Part shown: in pieces, positions 1 to 4,758 of the stretch | Layout of the letters: the number at the start of each line of letters is the position of its first letter | Position numbering within the stretch: position 1 is the first letter of the stretch | From: Acidobacteriota bacterium | GTDB lineage: Bacteria > Planctomycetota > Phycisphaerae > WQYP01 > JAJZKJ01 | DNA: 6,789 nucleotides | Assembly: GCA_021804195.1 (NCBI GenBank) | Contig: JAJZKJ010000121.1 | Span: forward strand, 1-6,789 | Direction of reading: 5' to 3' | Made by a program: the position numbers and the translations under genes | The notes under the pieces: generated by a model | What the model was told of the DNA's origin: nothing | The model's input: the letters and a program-made list of their open reading frames with translations, nothing else | Databases searched by the model: none

Positions 1-126
1 CCCCGACGGCGACACACTCGAATATACCTTGAAATATCGCCAGAAGGGCGTGCCCGTCTGGATTGGCATCGCCCGCCATCTGCATAAAAATCATTACATC
101 TGGAAAACCAACGACGTTCCGGACGG
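1..126 (+). repeat. 126-bp perfect inverted repeat, left copy
   Basis: Every base of 1-126 matches the reverse complement of 2903-3028. Identity ends at 127 (T here, where the other copy would give G). The left edge coincides with the window edge, so the repeat could extend further left outside view. Both copies lie inside the same gene, the beta-propeller protein, so this is duplicated coding sequence and not a transposon end: there are no terminal motifs, target duplication or transposase. Confidence 0.99.
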
Positions 127-517
127 TTACTACCGGGTGAAAGTTGTTGCGTCCGACGCGGCGGATAATCCGCCGCAGGAAACACGGCGCGCGGCGCGCG
201 AAACTTCCTCCTTCCTCATCGAAAATACGCCGCCGACTATTGCCCGCCTGCGAAGCAAATTGCTGCCCGGCCGCAAGGTATTGATTACCGGCGTCGCCAG
301 CGACACTCTCTCGCCGATCATTTCGGTGCGCTTTCAGGTCGATTCCGCACGCTATTGGCGGCCGGCGGCGGCTTCGAGTAAAATTTTTGACTCGCCGCTG
401 GAAAGTTTCAGCGCCTTGGTCGGGCCGCTGGCGCCCGGCCCGCACCGCATTGCGGTCCGGGCGCGCGATGCCAAGGGCAATCAGGTGTTTCGATCTGTTT
501 TGGTCATCGTACCTTGA
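2..517 (+). CDS. C-terminal part of exported beta-propeller/Ig-like protein (5'-truncated by window edge)
   Basis: The frame is open from the first bases to TGA at 515-517, giving 171 residues without a true start; the TTG at 29 is internal. The first 42 residues are identical to residues 570-611 of the protein encoded on the other strand at 2903-4734. From 127 on, this copy continues naturally: a DVPDGYYRVKVVASDAADNPP-type Ig/FN3 strand pattern, then an IENTPP linker, then a second Ig-like domain (strands around ISVRFQVD, W-R-P, HRIAVRARDAKGN). It is therefore the real C-terminus of that protein, and the joined product would be 740 residues. These domains are typical of secreted or surface proteins and probably mediate binding; no enzyme motif is visible. 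In native order, rpmH follows 46 bases downstream. The domain assignment comes from strand pattern only and the ligand is unknown. Confidence 0.85.
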   Translation, partial: PDGDTLEYTLKYRQKGVPVWIGIARHLHKNHYIWKTNDVPDGYYRVKVVASDAADNPPQETRRAARETSSFLIENTPPTIARLRSKLLPGRKVLITGVASDTLSPIISVRFQVDSARYWRPAAASSKIFDSPLESFSALVGPLAPGPHRIAVRARDAKGNQVFRSVLVIVP

Positions 518-551
518 CCGGTTCATTGCCGGGCCGCCGGTATGAAAATAT

Positions 552-556
552 GGGAG
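552..556 (+). promoter_or_regulatory. Ribosome binding site of rpmH
   Basis: GGGAG sits 7 bases before GTG at 564. This spacing selects GTG as the start. The nearby ATGs at 542 and 550 are in other frames, and the in-frame TTG at 558 is too close to this site. Confidence 0.7.
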
Positions 557-563
557 TTTGCCC

Positions 564-698
564 GTGCATTATCCGCATAAAGTCAGCAACCGCAAAAGAG
601 TCCGGAAGATAGGGTTTCGTGCTCGCATGAAAACCAAAAAAGGCCGGCAGATGCTCAACCGCAAGCGCCGCGTCGGCCGCTCGGTCAACGTGGTGTAA
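564..698 (+). CDS. rpmH: 50S ribosomal protein L34
   Basis: This 44-codon gene begins with GTG and ends with TAA. The translation starts MHYPHKVSNRKRVRK and continues with GFRARMKTKKGRQMLNRKRR, the diagnostic L34 core (GFRxRMxTxxGRxxLxxRRxxGR in most bacteria), ending GRSVNVV. Length (44 residues, family about 44-50) and very high Arg/Lys content fit a small rRNA-binding protein of the large ribosomal subunit. A GGGAG Shine-Dalgarno at 552-556 supports the GTG start. It begins 46 bases after the propeller protein stop on the same strand, so it may share that transcript; no separate promoter is evident in the short gap. In many bacteria rnpA and yidC follow rpmH; here no rnpA-like frame follows. 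Identification is secure from the motif. Confidence 0.96.
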   Translation: MHYPHKVSNRKRVRKIGFRARMKTKKGRQMLNRKRRVGRSVNVV

Positions 699-812
699 TC
701 GCGGCAGGAAAAGCATACGTTGTTTGAAAATCGCGGGGCAACGCCGTGCTCGTATATCTTTGCCAGAACCACGTCCCAGGAATTCCGTTGTGGCCGGTGC
801 AATGATTCTAGG

Positions 813-873
813 ACTTGGCGCCGCTGAAAATTTGCGCGTATTTTTCCGAGATTTTTAAGCAGCCGCGCCAAGT
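813..873. promoter_or_regulatory. Large imperfect dyad upstream of the UVR gene promoter
   Basis: The left arm at 813-826 (ACTTGGCGCCGCTG) pairs with the right arm at 860-873 (CAGCCGCGCCAAGT) with one mismatch (822/864), giving 13 pairs out of 14. The loop of 33 bases is A/T-rich and contains two T5 runs at 841-845 and 852-856. It ends 5 bases before the TATAAT box. It could be an rpmH transcription end or a protein-binding dyad. A canonical terminator would have its U-run after the right arm, and here it lies in the loop, so the role is undecided. Confidence 0.45.
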
Positions 874-878
874 TGGGT

Positions 879-884
879 TATAAT
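879..884 (+). promoter_or_regulatory. Candidate -10 box for the UVR-motif gene
   Basis: A perfect TATAAT lies 56 bases before the ATG at 941, in otherwise GC-rich DNA. Transcription would begin near 891 and leave a leader of about 50 bases. No good -35 is seen: TTAAGC at 855-860 (18-bp spacing) matches TTGACA at only three positions and overlaps the right arm of the dyad. Confidence 0.4.
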
Positions 885-927
885 CAAAGTAGGTCAGTGG
901 TAATATTATTCACAGGGCGAGAGCGTC

Positions 928-932
928 GGGAG
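928..932 (+). promoter_or_regulatory. Ribosome binding site of the UVR-motif gene
   Basis: GGGAG lies 8 bases before ATG 941 and favours that start. A second, weaker AAGGA at 956-960 lies 10 bases before an in-frame ATG at 971, so a shorter protein (starting MDITSVLAGW) is also possible. Confidence 0.6.
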
Positions 933-940
933 AAATCATC

Positions 941-1852
941 ATGCGACAATCGCCAAAGGATTCGAATGATATGGATATCACATCGGTTCTGGCGGGCTGG
1001 CATTTTCGACCGGGACGGATCAACGTCCGCCTGATTCGCGGGCGCGATGGAAAAAAGAAGATTCAATGGCGCCTGGATCTGGGGCTTCTGCAGATGGAAG
1101 TCAATGGGCGGCCGGACGCCAGGCGGCCGCACAACATGCGCAGCGAACTGGATTACCACCGGCAACGGCTTGCCCGCCACCAGAAATCTGTGCGTTCCGA
1201 CCAGGGATTCAGCCTGACCGGCCGCGAATGCCAGGCGCTGCGGGAAGAATCGGTTCTGTATTACCACCGTTACCTGGCTTTTTTCGCCCTGGGCGACTAC
1301 GACGGCGCGGTCGGCGATACGCAACACAATCTTGATGTGCTCGATATGTGCCGCAAATATGGCCGAACCGAACGAGACCGCGCGATTCTGGAACAGTATC
1401 GTCCTTATATTTTGATGATCCAGGGACGCGCCCGCGCGTGCCTGGCGATCCAACAAGGCTTTGCCCGAACGGCGTTGGCGTACCTGCGGGGTACGTTGCG
1501 GCGAATTCTCGCCGTCTGCGGTCATCCCGCTGGACGCAATTCGATGGAGGCGCGGATTCTGCTGGAAATGATACGCGCGGTCCGCCGGCATGTTCCGCCA
1601 GATCCGAAAGAACAATTGCATCAACTTTTACTCCAGGCCGTAGCCCACGAGCGATATGAGGAAGCCGCTTCGTTGCGCGATCAGATCCTGGCCATGCGAA
1701 CCGCAGATGCGATTGACGCCATCACGCCCTTGCCCCGGCGCGCAGCGCCTCGGCGAAGACGGGTGGGGGAATTCATCCGCCGCCGGCACACGAAAAACTC
1801 TCTTCCCCCCGCCGACACCGGCGATTCATCCGGAGCGCCACGCGAGGCGTGA
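941..1852 (+). CDS. UVR (UvrB/UvrC) motif-containing protein
   Basis: This 303-residue soluble protein has no signal peptide or membrane segment. Residues about 11-65 form a basic, strand-rich N-terminal region (INVRLIRG, IQWRLDLGLLQMEVNGRPD). Residues about 95-215 are helical and TPR-like (YYHRYLAFFALGDYDGAVGDT and following). Residues about 223-252 match the UVR motif (EQLHQLLLQAVAHERYEEAA then SLRDQI), the short helical hairpin through which UvrB and UvrC contact each other; it also occurs in McsA-type proteins. The last 40 residues are Arg-rich and probably disordered. There is no GIY-YIG nuclease, helicase or zinc-finger cysteine cluster, so it is not UvrB, UvrC or McsA. Whether it acts in DNA repair is unknown. 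I recall similar standalone proteins from Planctomycetota, but the role is not established. It has its own candidate promoter and is convergent with gnd. Confidence 0.8.
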   Translation: MRQSPKDSNDMDITSVLAGWHFRPGRINVRLIRGRDGKKKIQWRLDLGLLQMEVNGRPDARRPHNMRSELDYHRQRLARHQKSVRSDQGFSLTGRECQALREESVLYYHRYLAFFALGDYDGAVGDTQHNLDVLDMCRKYGRTERDRAILEQYRPYILMIQGRARACLAIQQGFARTALAYLRGTLRRILAVCGHPAGRNSMEARILLEMIRAVRRHVPPDPKEQLHQLLLQAVAHERYEEAASLRDQILAMRTADAIDAITPLPRRAAPRRRRVGEFIRRRHTKNSLPPADTGDSSGAPREA

Positions 1853-1874
1853 GGCGCGCAGAACTCCGGCGGTA

Positions 1875-1910
1875 CTGACCGATCACCGATCACCGGATCC
1901 AATCGGTCGG
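1875..1910. terminator. Possible weak bidirectional terminator between convergent genes
   Basis: A 9-pair stem (1875-1883 with 1902-1910, one G-U pair) encloses an 18-base loop that can itself form GATC-ACCG-GATC. It sits in the 61-base gap between the stops of the UVR gene and gnd, where a shared terminator is expected. There is no T-run on either side, so factor-independent termination is doubtful. A 7-base tandem repeat (CCGATCA twice, 1879-1892) contributes to the structure. Confidence 0.3.
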
Positions 1911-1913
1911 CAA

Positions 1914-2903
1914 TTATACCTCCCGTTGCGGGCGGTTGGGATCGGGCCAGTCGATGTGGAAAAACTTGCCGCGCGGAGCATCCGTGCGTTCATACGTGTG
2001 CGAGCCAAAATAGTCCCGCTGCGCCTGGATCAAATTCGCCGGCAACACGGCCGAACGATAAGCGTCGTAGTACGCCAATGCCGACATGAACGCCGGCACG
2101 GCGATGCCCTGTTGGGCCGCCAGCATCACCACCCGCCGCCAGGATTCCTGGCCGGTATGAATCTGTTTGCGGAAATAGGGGTCCAGCAGCAGGTTCACCA
2201 GGTTGGCATCGCGCTGATAAGCCTCGGTGATTTTCTGTAGGAACTGCGCGCGGATGATGCAGCCGCCGCGCCAGATGCCGGCGATGGTTCCAAAATCAAG
2301 ATTCCAGTTGTATTGCCTGCAGGCTTGGCGCATAAGCTGGAACCCCTGGGCATAGGCGCATATTTTTGAGCAGTACAGCGCCTGGCGGATCGCTTCGATC
2401 GATTTTTTACCGGTTTTTTTCGCCGTCGGGGGCGCCTTGAGTTTGCGGGCCGCGCGGACGCGTTCTTCCTTCAGCGCGCTCATGCAGCGGGCGAAAACGG
2501 CCTCGGCGATGGAATTGGCCGGTACGCCCATATTCAGCGCGTTGGCGGCGGTCCACTGGCCCGTTCCTTTTTGCCCGGCGGCGTCCAAAATGCCGTCGAC
2601 CAGAAATTTCCGCGGCCGGGCCGGATCGCGCTGCGCCAGCACGGTGGCGGTAATTTCAATCAGGTACGAATCCAGTTCCGTCCGGTTCCACTGGAGAAAA
2701 ATGGCGGCCAATTCGCCCGGGGAAAGTCCCGTCAGGCGGCGCAGCAGATCATAGGCCTCGCTGATCAACTGCATATCGACATATTCAATGCCGTTGTGGA
2801 CCATCTTCACGTAATGACCGGCGCCGTTCGGCCCCAGGTACGCCGTGCAGGGTATGCCTCCGCGGACGGGCTTGCCCGGCGCGGCGCCAGGAATCGGTTT
2901 TCC
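1914..2903 (-). CDS. gnd: 6-phosphogluconate dehydrogenase, decarboxylating, C-terminal two thirds (5' end lost at junction)
   Basis: The enzyme oxidises and decarboxylates 6-phosphogluconate to ribulose 5-phosphate with NADP+ (or NAD+) in the cytoplasmic oxidative pentose phosphate pathway. About 328 residues remain. The conserved [15 protein letters not shown] segment (2781-2807 covers KMVHNGIEY) supplies the catalytic Lys and Glu. [13 protein letters not shown] (2553-2591) is the family signature. [15 protein letters not shown] and [20 protein letters not shown] follow, and the tail keeps the Arg and His (YERTD, FFHIDW) that reach the partner subunit's active site. The N-terminal Rossmann domain, roughly 140-165 residues with GxGxxG, is absent. 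Homology stops where the inverted repeat begins. An ATG at 2966 opens the same frame, but its first 20 residues are out-of-frame propeller-gene sequence, so that start is spurious. As shown the gene is broken; it is probably intact in the true genome. Confidence 0.93.
   Translation of the reverse strand, partial: GKPIPGAAPGKPVRGGIPCTAYLGPNGAGHYVKMVHNGIEYVDMQLISEAYDLLRRLTGLSPGELAAIFLQWNRTELDSYLIEITATVLAQRDPARPRKFLVDGILDAAGQKGTGQWTAANALNMGVPANSIAEAVFARCMSALKEERVRAARKLKAPPTAKKTGKKSIEAIRQALYCSKICAYAQGFQLMRQACRQYNWNLDFGTIAGIWRGGCIIRAQFLQKITEAYQRDANLVNLLLDPYFRKQIHTGQESWRRVVMLAAQQGIAVPAFMSALAYYDAYRSAVLPANLIQAQRDYFGSHTYERTDAPRGKFFHIDWPDPNRPQREV
2902..2903. other. Chimeric junction: gnd joined to inverted propeller-gene sequence
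   Basis: To the left, bases read as the antisense of gnd; to the right, as the antisense of the propeller gene. Both genes lose their frame context exactly here, and the 126-bp inverted repeat begins at 2903. The native neighbour of 2903 is the equivalent of 127, seen at the left end of the window. Confidence 0.88.
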
Positions 2904-3028
2904 CGTCCGGAACGTCGTTGGTTTTCCAGATGTAATGATTTTTATGCAGATGGCGGGCGATGCCAATCCAGACGGGCACGCCCTTCTGGCGATATTTCAA
3001 GGTATATTCGAGTGTGTCGCCGTCGGGG
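2903..3028 (-). repeat. 126-bp perfect inverted repeat, right copy
   Basis: It is the exact reverse complement of 1-126. It encodes residues 570-611 of the propeller protein (from DPDGDTLEY to NDVPDG). Together the two copies enclose a 2,776-base segment (127-2902) that carries the propeller C-terminus, rpmH, the UVR gene and partial gnd. Confidence 0.99.
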
Positions 3029-4734
3029 TCGCAAGCACGCCAGCGAATGGTAACGGTGTGCGGGTGACTGGGGACGGACTCAACTACGGCGGAGCTTATT
3101 TGCGGCGATACGTTGATCCGCCGCCAGAAAATGGTGGTGGAGCGGATCGCCGGAGAAACACCGGCGGGAGAGCTTTTTAAGTTCAGCCGGTATTGCAAAT
3201 AACGCGCCGGCGAACTGGAAATCCGGCGATAGGTGTTGGCCGGCAGAGGAGCGGACCAGGGACTCCAAAAGCGGCGATCGCCGGCCATTCGGCGAACATT
3301 TCCGGTGCGTGTCTGAATAGTGACCGAAGCGCCGGGGGGGATATCCGCCACAACATGTGCCGCACCCCAATGCGCCGGGAGACGCGCATCGAGCACGCGA
3401 CTGATGTATTGCCCCGCCGGCCGCATCCGGCGCGAAAGACGATAGACCTGCCCTTGGTTGGCGGTTCCCAGATAGAGCTGCCCCTGCTGATTCAGAGCCA
3501 TGGAAAGAATGTCGGCCTGCTTAAGCCGCGCCACCAGCGATTCGGTCTGAGTGAAGGGGTTGTAGAAAATCAGTCGCCCATGATCACCGGTTCCCAGGAT
3601 CAATACCCCATGGCGATAGAGCATGGAAAGAACCATATCCGGCACGTGCAGCAACACGTGGGTGCGGCCATCGGGTCGGATCTGATAAACCACGTTGCCG
3701 ATTTGCTTACTGTTCAGTGGAGCCGTTGCTGGCGGACCCGGCATGGCCGGTAGTGTGGCCAAGGCTGGCGCGGATAAGCCCGCACCGTTCATATCCAAGT
3801 GTTCGGCCTTACCTTTTGGTTTGCCGTGCGGCGGCTTAGGCTTCATGGGCATGTGAATGGCGGGAACAACGGAGGCGGGGCGCCCATGCGGACGGGTTTG
3901 CGGCTGAAAGATTCCGCCGGCGAGGCGGGCCAGATTCGGTGAGGCGGTCGCGGCGAAAATATCGCCGCGGGAGTCGACGGCGAGTGAAGATATCTCCGCA
4001 TGGCCGGCGGAGAGAAGAACAAACGAAGCTCCCGTGTGCGGGTTGACGCGAATCACGAGTCCCAGGCCGTCGGTACTGGCAATCACGTTACCCTTTGGAT
4101 CGACGGCCAGAGCCATGATGTTGTGCTCGCCAGTCTTGAGTAACAGTACGGCTCGCCCCCGGGGAGATATTTTCCACAACTGGCCGTGCGGGCCGGTGGC
4201 CAGAAGGATCGAGCCATCGGCAAGGGGTTGAATCGCCCAGATATATTGCACGGAAGGATTATGGAAAATGATTTTGGCCTGAACTTTTCCACCGACCCTG
4301 GTTAGACGAACCAACTCGCCACGAACACCGGAGAGTGCGGCCAGCAGAGCGCCGTCCGGTTCTTCGGCCAGGGCAAGCACACGATTTTCCGCAGCCGGCG
4401 GATTGTAAAAAACGGAAATTTTTCTCCCACGCGCCTGATAAACCTTGCCCTGCGGCGAGGTTCCGAAGTAGAGCGTTCCGTGCCGGCCGGCAATCACAGC
4501 GTTGACGAAACTGAATTTGGCGTGGGGAAGCAGGGGAACCATGCGGCGGCTCAGAGCCAGCTCTCCATAGTTGTTCACCTGCGTGCCGCGGAAATGGCCG
4601 GCGGCATAACCTGCTTCGCTGTTAAACTTCCAATTCCGGGCGTGCGTGGCTCGAACGGAAGATAGCGGCGTGAGATATATGCCGGCGATCAAGCTGGTCC
4701 ACACGATGGTTCGCAACCATGTTGTTCTGGTCAT
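2903..4734 (-). CDS. Exported beta-propeller/Ig-like protein, N-terminal 611 residues (3' end displaced)
   Basis: ATG 4734 is chosen because AGGAG at 4740-4744 lies 5 bases upstream and the product then starts with a clean Sec signal peptide ([20 protein letters not shown], cleavage near residue 30). ATG 4758, 8 codons earlier, overlaps the upstream stop (ATGA) and is the alternative. Residues about 75-435 contain repeated propeller blades, each with an hydrophobic-ALA-PDG-hydrophobic-A-T/S-G pattern (for example [52 protein letters not shown]), as in NHL/SMP-30-like propellers. Residues 276-340 are a Pro/His/Lys/Ala-rich insert. Residues 445-540 form a strand-rich module ([22 protein letters not shown]), followed by an Ig/FN3-like domain. 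After 2903 the frame runs on to 2785 in gnd antisense and is meaningless; the true C-terminus is at 127-517. It is probably an envelope or secreted partner of the S55 protein; no enzyme motif is seen. Confidence 0.85.
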
Positions 4735-4739
4735 GAATT

Positions 4740-4744
4740 CTCCT
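4740..4744 (-). promoter_or_regulatory. Ribosome binding site deciding the propeller gene start
   Basis: AGGAG (minus strand) lies 5 bases before ATG 4734. It is the strongest Shine-Dalgarno match near this gene and makes 4734 a better start than the coupled ATG at 4758. Confidence 0.7.
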
Positions 4745-4754
4745 GCGTTTTGGG

Positions 4755-4758
4755 TCAT
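4755..4758 (-). other. ATGA stop/start overlap between S55 and propeller genes
   Basis: TGA (4757-4755) ends the S55 protein and ATG (4758-4756) can open the propeller frame. Such an overlap is typical of translational coupling within one operon. The better Shine-Dalgarno serves the next in-frame ATG at 4734, which leaves 20 bases between the genes; both arrangements keep them co-transcribed. Confidence 0.75.

Larger units (their letters stand above)
699..940. other. Intergenic stretch between rpmH and the UVR-motif gene
   Basis: There is no convincing gene in these 242 bases. It holds a 14-bp imperfect dyad (arms 813-826 and 860-873), a TATAAT hexamer at 879-884 and the ribosome binding site of the next gene. 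No tRNA, RNase P RNA or other structured RNA was recognised by eye. Confidence 0.6.

Noticed and set aside
724..858. Small + strand frame (TTG start, 44 codons) after rpmH, considered as a remnant rnpA
   Set aside because: It has no RnpA motif (RNRxKR) and a poorly spaced ribosome site, and it overlaps the dyad.
569..871. 100-codon frame on the - strand
   Set aside because: It starts with TTG and runs antisense through rpmH, whose identity is certain.
884..1624. 246-codon open frame on the - strand
   Set aside because: It is antisense to the UVR-motif gene, has no domain, and is explained by codon-position GC bias.
2785..2902. C-terminal tail of the minus-strand propeller frame beyond the repeat
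   Set aside because: It is gnd sequence read in the wrong frame. The Ig-like domain breaks off at the junction, so this is not a real C-terminus.
2904..2966. Start codon at 2966 for a 350-residue gnd product
   Set aside because: The first 20 codons come from propeller-gene DNA in another frame and do not resemble a 6-phosphogluconate dehydrogenase N-terminus.
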